DNA of 64,000 nucleotides from Curtobacterium sp. ER1/6 (lineage in GTDB: Bacteria > Actinomycetota > Actinomycetes > Actinomycetales > Microbacteriaceae). Every line of letters begins with the position of its first letter. Within the stretch, counting starts at the first letter, position 1. Of the stretch, positions 14,223 to 24,100 are shown piece after piece. A program made the translations under genes and the position numbers. The stretch is taken from the NCBI RefSeq assembly GCF_001742745.1, contig NZ_MJAK01000006.1:1-64000 (forward strand), in the 5' to 3' direction. The notes under the pieces are model-generated. The model ran no database searches, was not told the origin of the DNA, and saw only the letters and a list, made by a program, of their open reading frames with translations.

Positions 14223-15869
14223 GTGCGCCGTAGCAACTCCACTGTCCGACGCGCCTGCGCCGTCGGCACGACCATCGCCCTCGTCGGCCTGTCGACCGGT
14301 CTCGGCATCATGACCGCGACGTCGGCCTCCGCCGTCGAACCGACGTCCAGCACCACCGTCGCGGACAGCGGGACCACCGCTGTCGACACCACGCCGAGCC
14401 CGTCCGCCGAGGCACCGTCGGCCGATGCCCCGGCGACCGACCCGTCCGCGACCGCCACCCCGCCCGCCGACTCCCCCACGGAGCCTGCAGCACCCGCGAC
14501 CGAGGCTCCCGCCGCCCCGCAGCCGACCGTCCCGACCACCGACGCCCCGCGCACCGCTCCGGAGTCGACCCCGCGCATCGCCGCAGCCGCCGGCACGGTC
14601 ACGATCGACGGCGACGCCTCGGTCGGCTCGAAGCTCACCGCCGAACCGTCCGGCTTCACCGCCCCGACCACCCTGAGCTACGCCTGGACCGCGGACGGCA
14701 CCCCCGTGAGCCAGGCCCAGACGTACGTCGTCAAGGCGGCCGATGCGGGCAAGGTCCTCACCGTCACGGTGACGAACACGCAGAACGGCGTCCCGGTCGA
14801 GTCCGAGTCGGCGCAGACCGCCCCCGTCACGCAGGCGCCCGTCTTCGTCGACGAGGCCGGCACCCCGATCACCGCGGGCACCACCGAGGAGGACGACCTC
14901 ACCGTCTCCGCCACCGCGGGTGAGCGGTTCTCGTACACGTTCCGTGCGACCGGCTCCCCGAAGCCCGTGCTGAGCCTCGACTACTACTACACCGGGGACG
15001 AGGACGACCACGGGGACGAGACCCCGGCCGACCAACTGCCGGAGGGCGTCTCGTTCGATCCGGCCACCGGGGTGCTGAGCGGCTCGACCGAGGAGGCGGC
15101 GTACTACGACTTCGCCGTCACGGCCACGAGCGGCACCCAGACCGTCACCCAGACCGTCGAGCTCGAGGTCGTGGCAGCTGCCCCGGTCGGCCTCGAGGCC
15201 ATCGCCGTCGACCGTGCGGCCTTCATCGACTACGTGAAGAGCGGGTTCCCGGTCAGCTGGTTCGACGGCGAGCACGACGAGCACTCCGGCAGCTTCCGGA
15301 CCTGGATCATCAAGGCAGACGGCTCGATCCTGACCCAGGACCACGACTACGAGTCGGACAGCACGGGTGGCTTCGAATCGTGGACCGAGACGGACGGCGG
15401 TGAGCCGACCGTCCCGCAGGGCGGCACGCTGCTCCTCTCCGGCAACCTGGTCGACCAGTACGGCAACGCCGTCGTCGACGAGGAGACCGGAGACCCCACT
15501 GCCGAGGTCAGCGTCCGCTCGAACGTGGCCTCCGACGTCATCGCCCCCGACTCGGTGCTCGGTGATTCGGGCTTCGTCGGCGTCACCTTCCCGCACGCCT
15601 CGGTCCACCGCCTGACCGTCAGCGCCGCGGACTTCAGCACCGCGTTCGACGTCCAGGTCACCCCGACCGCTGCGGTCACCGTCCCGAAGGCGTCGACCCC
15701 GATCGGCACCGTCCAGCACGGCACCAAGGCACCCGCGCAGGCGAAGGGTCGGCTCGCGTACACGGGTGCCGACGAGACCTCGCCGCTCGCGTGGGCCCTC
15801 GGTCTGCTCGTCGCCGGCGCCGGCCTGATCGGCGCCCGTACGGTGCGTCGCCGGCGCGCGCAGCGCTGA
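14223..15869 (+). CDS. Sortase-anchored (LAYTG) Ig-like surface protein
   Basis: A 548-residue cell-wall protein. Residues 1-40 are a signal peptide (RRACAVGTTIALVGLSTGLG then ATSASA). Residues about 40-120 are a Pro/Thr/Ala-rich stalk. Then come beta-sandwich modules: an Ig-like repeat (GSKLTAEPSGFTAPTTLSYA... AGKVLTVTVTNTQNG), a putative-Ig module (PEGVSFDPATGVLSGSTEEA), and an unclassified module with two aromatic acidic patches. The C-terminus has the sorting signal LAYTG at about 511-515, a hydrophobic span LAWALGLLVAGAGLIGA and a basic tail RTVRRRRAQR, the LAxTG form used by class E sortases. No sortase gene is in the window. GTG 14223 follows CAGGGGG by seven bases. Confidence 0.85.
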   Translation: MRRSNSTVRRACAVGTTIALVGLSTGLGIMTATSASAVEPTSSTTVADSGTTAVDTTPSPSAEAPSADAPATDPSATATPPADSPTEPAAPATEAPAAPQPTVPTTDAPRTAPESTPRIAAAAGTVTIDGDASVGSKLTAEPSGFTAPTTLSYAWTADGTPVSQAQTYVVKAADAGKVLTVTVTNTQNGVPVESESAQTAPVTQAPVFVDEAGTPITAGTTEEDDLTVSATAGERFSYTFRATGSPKPVLSLDYYYTGDEDDHGDETPADQLPEGVSFDPATGVLSGSTEEAAYYDFAVTATSGTQTVTQTVELEVVAAAPVGLEAIAVDRAAFIDYVKSGFPVSWFDGEHDEHSGSFRTWIIKADGSILTQDHDYESDSTGGFESWTETDGGEPTVPQGGTLLLSGNLVDQYGNAVVDEETGDPTAEVSVRSNVASDVIAPDSVLGDSGFVGVTFPHASVHRLTVSAADFSTAFDVQVTPTAAVTVPKASTPIGTVQHGTKAPAQAKGRLAYTGADETSPLAWALGLLVAGAGLIGARTVRRRRAQR

Positions 15870-15902
15870 TCCCTCGCCTCCCGTTCGCCTCGTACTCGCG
15901 GG

Positions 15903-15948
15903 TCGGACGGGAGGCTCCTCCCGCGGCCCCGTCACGTCCCTCCCGGAC
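15903..15948. repeat. Degenerate copy of the intergenic palindrome
   Basis: GGACGGGAGGC at 15905-15915 and GTCCCTCCCGG at about 15936-15946 flank a GC-rich loop 34 bases past the surface-protein stop. It matches the half-site of the recurrent family and probably serves as a terminator. Confidence 0.5.
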
Positions 15949-16022
15949 GTGGCGGGGCCGTCGGCATCGGCTCTGGTCCCGACCAGGTGCCGTGCGCCGG
16001 TCCTCGCGGCACGAGGGCTCCC

Positions 16023-16291
16023 CACATCGGGTACGCCCGCGTCTCGACCTCCGAACGAGTCCTCACCGCTCACCGCGTCACGCTCGCTTCATGCCGTGCC
16101 GCGACACGCTGGGGATCGCGAAGCTGGATCAGTCGGCCAGGAGCCTCCGCGACGCGAAGGACATCGTGAACGAACTCACCGCGAAGAACGTGAAGATCAA
16201 CATCGGTGTTCCTGTCCACGATCCGGACGACCCGGTGGGACGGCTGCTGTTCAACGTCGTCGCCCTCGCGGACGTCGCTACGGTCGGTGGT
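16023..16291 (+). pseudogene. Serine resolvase/invertase fragment
   Basis: A frame at 16026 reads HIGYARVSTSERVLTAHRVT, the N-terminal catalytic motif (Y-A-R-V-S-T-S) of serine recombinases. Shifted by frame at about 16100, the sequence continues as DTLGIAKLDQSARSLRDAKD, IVNELTAKNVKINIGVP and DPDDPVGRLLFNVVALADVA, which match the D-KLDRLARS-R and P-GRL-FN-L-A-AEFE region. About 40 residues between them and the entire C-terminal helix-turn-helix are missing. It is a dead remnant of a mobile element; no inverted ends were found. Confidence 0.8.
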
Positions 16292-16510
16292 GTGGAGCGT
16301 ACGGACGGGACGATCAAGCACTTCTCGCAGAGCAACCCAGCAGGCGACGGGCAAGGCGATGTTGCTGCCTTGCTGCGACGGGTTGCGCAGACCATCGATG
16401 ACCTCGGCGACGTGTCGATCGAGGACGTGACGTTCACGAGCAGCGTGACTGAAGGAGAGGACGACCTGGCGATGACCGTCTACTACTACCCGGAGCCACG
16501 CCGCCGCTGA
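16292..16510 (+). CDS. Small conserved hypothetical protein (72 aa)
   Basis: A 72-residue protein from GTG 16292: ERTDGTIKHFSQSNPAGDGQ, then a helix VAALLRRVAQTIDDLGDVSI, then strands EDVTFTSSVTEGEDDLAMTV and YYYPEPRRR. The layout suggests a small alpha/beta domain. It is in frame with the end of the resolvase remnant, which runs straight into it, so the longer open frame is a chimera of debris plus this gene. Function unknown; I recognise the general pattern of a short actinobacterial protein but not its name. Confidence 0.5.
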   Translation: MERTDGTIKHFSQSNPAGDGQGDVAALLRRVAQTIDDLGDVSIEDVTFTSSVTEGEDDLAMTVYYYPEPRRR

Positions 16511-16792
16511 CCAGGTCGTGATGCCGTCCACGCGTCCCGCTGACTCATCGCTCTGTGAGGTAGTTCGATCAGGAACCGAACAGGCCGAGTCCTGCCGAGA
16601 TGGCTAGCCCGAGACCACGACCATCCCCACTGTGCTCCCGACGACCACGGTTCGAGCGGTACGGCGCCTCTGCCCGTACGGCGCACGTGGATCGAGCGCG
16701 GGCGCATGCCTGGCTGAGTCAGCAGTCGTACTGGAAGCAAGGACGTTCCCGCGACGATGGGACTCCGATCGGTCGCGCTCCCCAATCGCCGG
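16511..16792. other. Intergenic stretch without a supported gene
   Basis: No frame with convincing protein character is present. On the minus strand around 16560-16600 short fragments such as LGLAISAGLGLFGS before a stop hint at the end of a decayed small membrane protein, but the frame upstream is not coherent. Confidence 0.4.
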
Positions 16793-17014
16793 TCACACGG
16801 GGTGACCGAAGACGGACAGAAGTGTCCAGACGAGGCCTATCACTGCCAGACCTACAGCGAGCACACGGATGAGTCCCGGGGTCATCGCACTTCGCGGACC
16901 GCGGCTGCCCTGTTGAGCGTCGATGAAGTACCGCGCGATCGGCTCCGGCCGAACGATCGCGGTGACCGCTACTGCAACCATTGCCGGCCCAGCGACGAGT
17001 CCGGGGATCCACAT
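16793..17014 (-). CDS. Small two-span membrane protein
   Basis: A 73-residue protein (ATG 17014, AGG just upstream; a TTG at 17026 is an alternative). Two spans are visible: MWIPGLVAGPAMVAVAVTAI and GLIRVLAVGLAVIGLVWTLL, separated by a charged loop RPEPIARYFIDAQQGSRGPR. No known domain. It is isolated in a region of remnants. Confidence 0.5.
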   Translation of the reverse strand: MWIPGLVAGPAMVAVAVTAIVRPEPIARYFIDAQQGSRGPRSAMTPGLIRVLAVGLAVIGLVWTLLSVFGHPV

Positions 17015-17170
17015 GGGCCTACCCAATCAGGTCGACGTGATGACAGTGAGGCGTATCTGCCTGCTTCCCGCTGTCCATCAGCCGATCGGAGACCGGACGG
17101 CACCTCTGCCGCCGACGGATCGCTAAGCTCCACCCACCTGAAGTGGCACGACCGATCGATGGGGGTAGCG

Positions 17171-17350
17171 ATGCTGTTTCTGCAGTTCCTCGTACCGGTG
17201 GTACTGGTTGTCGTCGCCGTGCTCATCTTCCTCGCGGCCCGCGGGAGCATGGGCCGAAGCCCGCTGCAGGATCAGCAGGACGCCGAGTGGCGGGCGAGGC
17301 GTGACGAGCGACGTCGAGCTCGAGCCGAGCGTCGTTCCAGCGACCGGTAG
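17171..17350 (+). CDS. Short membrane-anchored basic protein (59 aa)
   Basis: A 59-residue protein with one N-terminal span (MLFLQFLVPVVLVVVAVLIF) and a highly basic, helical tail (DAEWRARRDERRRARAERRS). GGGGG lies just before ATG 17171. An ATG 12 bases upstream is in frame. It may be a small regulatory membrane protein; function unknown. Confidence 0.5.
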   Translation: MLFLQFLVPVVLVVVAVLIFLAARGSMGRSPLQDQQDAEWRARRDERRRARAERRSSDR

Positions 17351-17442
17351 AGGATCGGCTGGCGGGCAGACGCATTGGGTGACCCACTGCCAGGCGCACA
17401 GTGAACCCCCCGGTGGCACGCAGAAAGAGAGTCAAGCGCAGG

Positions 17443-18918
17443 TCAAGCGGACACCACGACGGGGCCGCGCCGGTCGGCCTCCTTGCAGCAAAATCGGTAC
17501 CGCAGTCCGCTGCCGCAAGGGCACGGGCGGTAATCACCGCCCGTGTAGCCGGACGGTGTCGCGTACGGTTCCAAATCTGGCCGCGGAACGAAGTCGTGGA
17601 TGATTGTGCCGGGTGTGATCGTCAGATTCATCGATGGTTCGGGCGGCACTGCCCATCCAGTTGTGGAGCCTGGCTTTGGCCGCACGTCCCGCATCTCAGC
17701 GCCGACGGACCGATGATGCCGGATCAGCGATGACCAGATTCGCTGCGAACCTTGCTCCCTCGGGGCATCGAGGAAGCCGTTAGCCATTTCGCGGGCAACG
17801 TTTAGCCCGGTAGCAAGCCCTGGTGACTGCAGGGCCAGGTCGATCGCCAGCCCGGCAGCAATCCCGAACTTTCCAGCGTTGAGCCCGGCGCCAATTCGCT
17901 GCAAGATGCCGCGCTCAGCCGCCTTCCGAGCATCGTCCAGCTTGGGCTGCAGCAGAATGCGCTCCTGATCTGACACGTACGCCGCCAGGTCACTTTGCGT
18001 CCCGTCGACCGGCGCGTTTTGAAAGAGCTCGTGGAGGTCGGCACGGAACTGTCCAAACATGTCGTCGTCGTGGACCTCGGCGATCAGCTGCGGCGTCAGA
18101 CCAGAGAAAATGGGCAGATCTGATTGAAGTATAGCCTCGCTAGTCCGCGTTGCCGGTCTGACAAAATCGCGAACCCCTGTTCTACACAGGAACAACTCAT
18201 GGTCGAACGCAGCGGTGTAAGTCGCCCCGTAGGAGGCGGCAATAAGGAACTCGCGCGCGAAGTACGTTAGCCCCCGGCGTAGCGACTCTGCGATGCGAGG
18301 CTCCGGGTTCGGTCCGGACGCGAAGATAAACATACCGCGCACGTTGTCCTCAACAGGTATATCGGCCGGTGAATAAGCAGCCGTGTACGCGCCCGGTGCA
18401 AGATCGGGGTTTTTGACGAGGCGGTCGACGAGACGTCGAATCGGCACTCGCTGCTCGTAGACTCGCCGGGCGGTGGGGACTGGCACGACGATACCGGCGT
18501 CGATGAGTGGACGCAGAGCCCGCAACTGGGTCACGGCTACGTTCAAGAACTGCCGTGTCTCGCGCATGTGTGGCTGATTTGCCTCTGGATCCCAGTAGCC
18601 GGGCCTCGCAGCGAGTGCGTGTTCGACGAGGTGCTGCTCAGGTGCAAACCAGTCGACGATCGGGTCGCGAATCAGGAGCTGTTCGTTGTACAGCAGACTG
18701 GTCAGCAGTAGATCGCCGTGAACCAGGCCAAAGTTCGCGGAAGGCCAGCCACCGATGTAGACCGGTTGCCGGTCTGGTGAGAGGTGCGCCGGATCCGCTT
18801 GAGAGCCAGTCAGGACCTGCGAGCCGAACTCTCGTATGGTGCGACCGGGCACGCGGCTGAAGTCTTCGTCGTTCCGAAGGGCGAAGAAGTCGTCAAGAAT
18901 CTCGAGTGTGCTGCTCAT
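17443..18918 (-). CDS. Large protein with C-terminal SEC-C zinc motif
   Basis: A 491-residue protein starting at ATG 18918 (MSSTLEILDDFFALRND). About 440 N-terminal residues are of no family I recognise; they include patches such as QPVYIGGWPSANFGLVHGDL and MFIFASGPNPEPRIAESLRR. The C-terminus ends in a clear SEC-C motif, YRPCPCGSGLRYRFCCKEA (C-x-C-x8-C-C), a zinc-binding module best known from SecA and also found on many unrelated proteins of mobile regions. Codon use and base composition are visibly more AT-rich than both neighbours (runs such as GATTTGCCTCTGG and AATAAGGAACTC), so transfer is likely. It is the only gene between the resolvase area and dnaB. A role in defence is possible but unsupported. 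Confidence 0.7.
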   Translation of the reverse strand: MSSTLEILDDFFALRNDEDFSRVPGRTIREFGSQVLTGSQADPAHLSPDRQPVYIGGWPSANFGLVHGDLLLTSLLYNEQLLIRDPIVDWFAPEQHLVEHALAARPGYWDPEANQPHMRETRQFLNVAVTQLRALRPLIDAGIVVPVPTARRVYEQRVPIRRLVDRLVKNPDLAPGAYTAAYSPADIPVEDNVRGMFIFASGPNPEPRIAESLRRGLTYFAREFLIAASYGATYTAAFDHELFLCRTGVRDFVRPATRTSEAILQSDLPIFSGLTPQLIAEVHDDDMFGQFRADLHELFQNAPVDGTQSDLAAYVSDQERILLQPKLDDARKAAERGILQRIGAGLNAGKFGIAAGLAIDLALQSPGLATGLNVAREMANGFLDAPREQGSQRIWSSLIRHHRSVGAEMRDVRPKPGSTTGWAVPPEPSMNLTITPGTIIHDFVPRPDLEPYATPSGYTGGDYRPCPCGSGLRYRFCCKEADRRGPVVVSA

Positions 18919-19304
18919 GCGTGCCCTTCGCTCGGGTCGTTCAATCTTAAGGAAGGCGACCGACAACCTCGACGGACGTTGCCAACGTTCCGCCTGGCCA
19001 GGACCAGCAGGGCCGTCACGTGCTGCCTCGATAGCCGGTGGCTGACCGACCTCGGCGTCGCCGACAACGTGGACCCACTTGCAGAACGCAAGATCGCTGC
19101 GTCGCTGCGGCATCTGCTGTCGCTGGCCGTTGAGAGCTCTTGTCTCAGATAGGTAGTCCGCGATCGTTCTCATTGAGGGTGCCTCATGCGGACGCTTTGC
19201 GGACGCTCTCAGGTCTTGGGGGTGAGCAACAATGCTTCGCCCCACCTCGTACGGCGAAGGGTTGCGTGCGAAGGAGACAGGTCACATGCGCGGCGACCAG
19301 TCGC
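18919..19304. other. Intergenic stretch downstream of dnaB
   Basis: 386 bases without a supported gene. The minus-strand frame continues open upstream of the SEC-C gene but has no protein character. The composition is intermediate between the SEC-C gene and dnaB. A short dyad GGCGAC-CA-GTCGCC (19292-19305) abuts the dnaB stop and may be part of its terminator. I see no attachment-site duplication. Confidence 0.5.
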
Positions 19305-20669
19305 CTACTGCGGCATGTCCACGAACCTCGAGAACATCCCGTGGAACGCCACCGTGATCGTGTCCGTCGGCCCGTTGCGGTGCTTCGCCACGATCAGGTC
19401 CGCCTCACCCTGCCGCGGGTTGTCCTTCTCGTACGCCGACTCACGGTGCAGCAGGATGACCATGTCGGCGTCCTGCTCGATCGACCCCGACTCGCGCAGG
19501 TCGGAGATCATCGGCTTCTTGTCCGCACGCTGCTCGGGACCACGGTTCAGCTGCGACAGCGCGATGACCGGCACGCCGAGCTCCTTCGCCATGAGCTTGA
19601 GGGCACGCGAGAACTCCGAGACCTCCTGCTGGCGGCTCTCGACCTTCTTGCCCGAGGTCATCAGCTGCAAGTAGTCGATGACGACGAGCTTCAGGTTGTG
19701 CTGCTGCTTGAGCCGGCGGCACTTCGCCCGGATCTCGACGAGCGTCATGTTGGGGGAGTCGTCGATGAAGAAGGGTGCGTCGTTGATCCGCCCGCGGGTC
19801 TGCGCGATCGTGGTCCAGTCGCGGGAGTCGACGGTGCCCTTGCGCATGTTCTGCAGCGGCACGCTCGACTCGGCGGACAGCAGGCGCATGGCGATCTCGG
19901 CGCGCCCCATCTCGAGCGAGAAGAACGCGGCGGTCTGGTCGTGCTTGAGCGCGGCGGCGCGGCACAGGTCGAGCGCGAGCGTCGACTTGCCGAGTGCGGG
20001 TCGGGCGGCGACGATGATGAGCTGCCCGGGGTGGAAGCCGTTCGTCAGGGCGTCGAGGCCGCTGAACCCGGTCGGCACGCCGGTCATCTGCCCGTCGCGG
20101 CCCTTCGCGGCCTCGATCTCGTCGATGGCGGCGCCGATGGCGTCGGTCAGGGGGACGTAGTCCTCGGTCTGCACGCCGCCGGCGACGTTGTAGACCTCTG
20201 CCTGGGCGCTGTTGACGAGGTCGGTGACCTCACCCTCCGACGCGTAGCCCATCTGCACGATGCGGGTGCCGGCGTCGACCAGGCGGCGGAGCACCGCCTT
20301 CTCGGCGACGATGGCCGCGTAGTACCCCGCGTTCGCGGCGGTCGGCACCATGCTCGTGACGCTGTGCAGGTACTCGGCGCCGCCGGCGCGGGACAGCAGG
20401 CCGGTCTTGGTGAGCTCGTCGGTGACGGCGATGACGTCGGTCGGCTCGCCGTGCGAGTAGAGCGACAGGATCGCGTCGAAGATGACCTCGTGCTTGGGGA
20501 TGTAGAAGTCCACACCGCGCGCGGTCTCGATCACGTCGGCGACGGCGTCCTTCGACAGCAGCATCCCGCCGATCGTCGACTGCTCCGCCAGCAGGTCGTG
20601 CGGCGGGGTCCGGTCCACCCCGCGGTCGGCCAGGTCCTGCGGGGACGGATCGAGATGCGCGATCGACAC
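19305..20669 (-). CDS. dnaB: Replicative DNA helicase DnaB
   Basis: A 454-residue hexameric replicative helicase that unwinds DNA ahead of the fork. N-terminal domain: PPHDLLAEQSTIGGMLLSKD and HEVIFDAILSLYSHGEPTD. RecA-like domain: TGFSGLDALTNGFHPGQLII, Walker A AARPALGKSTLALDL (about residue 220), VFSLEM-like AFFSLEMGRAEIAMRLL, Walker B region LKLVVIDYLQLM, and the arginine-finger area RDLRESGSIEQDADMVI. No intein interrupts it. GTG 20669 is preceded by GAGGGAG. In related genomes dnaB directly follows rplI; here the type VII locus intervenes. Its upstream region carries DnaA-box-like repeats. Confidence 0.97.
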   Translation of the reverse strand: MSIAHLDPSPQDLADRGVDRTPPHDLLAEQSTIGGMLLSKDAVADVIETARGVDFYIPKHEVIFDAILSLYSHGEPTDVIAVTDELTKTGLLSRAGGAEYLHSVTSMVPTAANAGYYAAIVAEKAVLRRLVDAGTRIVQMGYASEGEVTDLVNSAQAEVYNVAGGVQTEDYVPLTDAIGAAIDEIEAAKGRDGQMTGVPTGFSGLDALTNGFHPGQLIIVAARPALGKSTLALDLCRAAALKHDQTAAFFSLEMGRAEIAMRLLSAESSVPLQNMRKGTVDSRDWTTIAQTRGRINDAPFFIDDSPNMTLVEIRAKCRRLKQQHNLKLVVIDYLQLMTSGKKVESRQQEVSEFSRALKLMAKELGVPVIALSQLNRGPEQRADKKPMISDLRESGSIEQDADMVILLHRESAYEKDNPRQGEADLIVAKHRNGPTDTITVAFHGMFSRFVDMPQ

Positions 20670-20784
20670 ACGGACTCCCTCTTGTCGGTACTGGCACGGA
20701 CCGCGGTCCGCACCGGCTGTTCTACCCCGGACGACCGACACCCCTGCTGTCGCCGAGTCGCTGGGCCAAGCTACGGGGACAGAG

Positions 20785-20947
20785 TTATCCCCAGCAAACG
20801 CACCTGTGGACAACTCTGTGGACTGTCTGCGGAACACGCCGGACCGGCGTGTGGACAACTGTGGACGAACGTGTGGACAACCACCCGTGGGAACACATGT
20901 TCGACCGCTTGACCTGGGGTTTCCTGTTCCACACGATGTGTGGAAAA
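20785..20947. promoter_or_regulatory. Cluster of DnaA-box-like sequences upstream of dnaB
   Basis: Within 163 bases there are three exact copies of TGTGGACAA (20805, 20850, 20872; complement TTGTCCACA, the actinobacterial DnaA box), plus near matches TTATCCCCA (20785), TGTGGACTG (20817), TGTGGACGA (20860), TTCCACACG (20927) and TGTGGAAAA (20939). The cluster fills the 441-base gap between dnaB and the type VII ATPase gene. It could couple dnaB transcription to DnaA or titrate DnaA. No AT-rich unwinding element is obvious. Confidence 0.65.
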
Positions 20948-21110
20948 CCGGGCTTCAAGTGCACCTTGAACCTTGTGGGATCGGCCCCGAGAACTGTGCA
21001 GAACCGCTTGACAACAGCGATGGTTGTCCTGGGCGTTCTCGGGCTGCTCCCAGGATCGGCGGACCGCCGCGACCGGTAACCCGTCAGGCCAGACGAGCGA
21101 ATCCACAAGC

Positions 21111-24100
21111 TCAGACGAGCGCGACCGACTCGGACCCCGCCCGCGTCCCGGCCGGCACCATCGGCACCTGCAGGGTCGACGCCAGCCCCGTACCGAGGTG
21201 CACGAACGCCGCTCCCGGCACGATCCGCGACGAGATCGACGACCGCGCGATCCGCACGCCGATCAGGTCACCGGCCAGGGTGTCCTGCGGCGAGAGCAGG
21301 GCACCGCGGCGGTTCTTCTTCGCGTCGACCTGCCACCCGCCGAACCCGGCCGCCAATCCGGTCGTGTTGCCGCCGAGCAGCATCCCCTGCCGGTTGTCCA
21401 CGGCCGCCCGACCCCAGTCCCGCAGCCACCGCGCCGCCGAGCAGTCGATCAGGAGCTCACCGTCGTCGACGACGAGCACCAGGGGCGTCCCGTCCGCCGC
21501 CAGGACCGGCTCGAGCTGCTCCTGCGTCACGTCGTCCCCGCTGAACACCGCTCGGACGCCCGGCAGCCCCTCGAGGTCCCGCACCGGCCCCGGCCGCGGC
21601 GCGAGCACGACGAGCGACGTCCCACCCACGAGCAGCGACCGCGCCATGGCGGCGAGCATCGTCGACCGTCCGGAGCGCGAGGGGCCCGCGACGACGAACG
21701 TGCCGCCACCGGTGGACAGGTCGACGGTCTGCAGCTCCATGTCGTCGCCGCCCACTCCGGTCACGGCGACCATCGGCTGCGGCTCCGGCGCGGACGACAG
21801 CGCGAGTGCGGCGTCCAGGTCCAGGTCCTTCGGCATCGCGTCGACCCGGAAGGGGCGTGGCGACGGCGGGACCGGTGACGCCGCGCGCAGCTCCTCCGCC
21901 AGGTTCCGCACCGCGGTCGTCTGTCCCTGCCCGGAGACGTCGGTGCCGAGGGTCGCGAAGTGCACCTCGTTGCCGGACTCGGCCCGGAACCCGCGACCGG
22001 GCGGGATCGACGCGGGCAGCTTCCGGTGGTTGATGCCGGCCAGCGAGTAGTCGAGCCGGTCGGTCAGACGGAGCACGACCTTGTCGTCGGTCAGCGTCGA
22101 CATCCGCGACGCCAGCAGTGACCGGTCGCCGGACACCACGACGTGGATGCCGGCGGCCGCGCCGTCGCGGAGCATCGACTGCACCGCGTCGGTCAGGGCG
22201 CCGCCGTCGACCTCGCCGAGCGAGGTCGTGAAGTTCTCCCACCGGTCGATGAGCACGAGCACGTGCGGCAGGCGTTCGCCCTCGGGCGCGAGCAGCCGCT
22301 GCTCGGTGATGTCCGCGGCCGACGCCGCCGCGATGAGGTCGTGCCGACGCGCGGTCTCGCGTGTCAGGCGGTCGATCAGCCGCGTGGCGCGCTCGACCTG
22401 CGTGCGCTGGACGACGGCGCCGCAGTGGGGGAGTTGCTGCAGCGACGCGAGCGCCCCGTTCCCGCAGTCGATCGCGTAGAGGTGCAGGTCGGACGACGGG
22501 ACGGCCCGCGCCGCCGACGCCGCCAGGCTGCGGAGGGCCGACGACCGCCCGGAACCGGGGGCGCCGACGACGAACTGGTGGGTGAAGCGGGTGAGGTCGA
22601 CCTCCGCGGCGCGCTGCTCCTGCGTGTCCGGCAGGTCCTCGAGACCGACCGCGAAGCGCAGCCCCTCCTCGGAGGACGCCGCCGCACGACGCGTCCCGAC
22701 GGCGGCCGACGCCACCTCGGCGAGCGGCAGCAGCTCGGGCAGCGGCGGCAGCCACGGACTGTGCACCCGCCCGATGCCGAGGCGGTCGCGGGCGTCGCCC
22801 ATCGCCTGCACCAGCACCGACAGGTCGGTTGCGGCGGTCGCACTGTCGCTGCGCGACGGGCGGGTGGGCGGTGCGGTGGCGAAGTCGCGCCAGTCGAGCA
22901 CGCGGACGAACGGGAGGCCCGTGGCCGGGTCCTCCTCACCGGCCCACCGACCGCCGACGCGCGCCGACTGGAACGGCACGACCGACGAGTGCCCCAGGCG
23001 CGCGTACGCACGCCCCGGCACGCTCTTCGGGATGCGCGCGGCGTCCGCGACGTCGATGACGTCGGTGCTCTCGCCCGAGTCGGTCATGCGCAGCGCGACG
23101 CGCAGGTTCGTGTTCGCGCGGATGTCCGGGCCGACGACGCCGCCGGGCCGCTGGGTCGCCAGGATCAGGTGCACGCCGAGCGACCGGCCCCGCTGGGCGA
23201 TGCCGATGAGGCCCGTGACGAAGTCCGGCAGCTCGGTGACCATCGCCGCGAACTCGTCGATGACGAGCACGAGCCGCGGCATCTGCTCGCCGGCACCGCC
23301 ACGGGCGAGGTGCGCCTCGTGGTCCTCGATGTCCTTCGCGCCGGACGCCGCCAGGATGTGCTCGCGGCGGGTGAGCTCCGCGCGGAGCGACCGCAGCGCC
23401 CGCTCGACCAGGTGCTGGTCGAGGTCGGTGACGAGCCCGACGGTGTGCGGCAGGTCCGACGCGACGCTGAAGGCCGCACCGCCCTTGTAGTCGACGAGAA
23501 CGAACGTCATCCGGTCCGGTCGGTTCCGGAGCGCGAGCGACGCCACGAGGGTCTGCAGGAACTCGGACTTGCCCGAGCCCGTGGTGCCGGCGACGAGCCC
23601 GTGCGGACCGTCCTTCACCAGGTCGAGCTCGAACGCGCCGTCGATGCCGACGCCCACGACCGCGGCCGTGCTCGTGCCGGACCCGGCCCACCGCTCGGCG
23701 ACGGTCGCGCCGTCCGGCTGCGGCAGGTCCACGACGTCGAGCAGCCGCGCTGCGTCGGGCACCAGCCCGTCGCCGTCCGACCCGCTGGTGTCGCGCAGCG
23801 GCGAGGTCCCGCGCGCCACGTCGTCGAACCAGTCGTCCCCGACACGGTCCGCGAGCACGAGCTCGACCGGGGCGGCGAGCTGCCGACGGAGCACGAGCTG
23901 CGTCGGGCTCCGGTGCGCCACGGTCGCGACGCACTCCTCCGGGAGCTGCCACTCCTCCTCGTCGATGCACACGAGGCGGATGCCGCACGCGGGCCCGTCG
24001 CGGAGCAGCCCGACCACGCCGGGCATCGCGCGGAGCCGACGTGCGCCGTCGAGCACGACGACGATCTCGGGGGAGAACCGCGACCGGTTCAAGCCGTTCT

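Noticed and set aside
16486..16785. Minus-strand frame of 99 codons
   Set aside because: Trp/Arg/Ser-rich with no structure; only fragments in another frame look membrane-like.
17443..20669. Possible prophage or integrative element beside dnaB
   Set aside because: No integrase, attachment duplication, or phage structural gene is visible; only one foreign-looking gene and a resolvase remnant.
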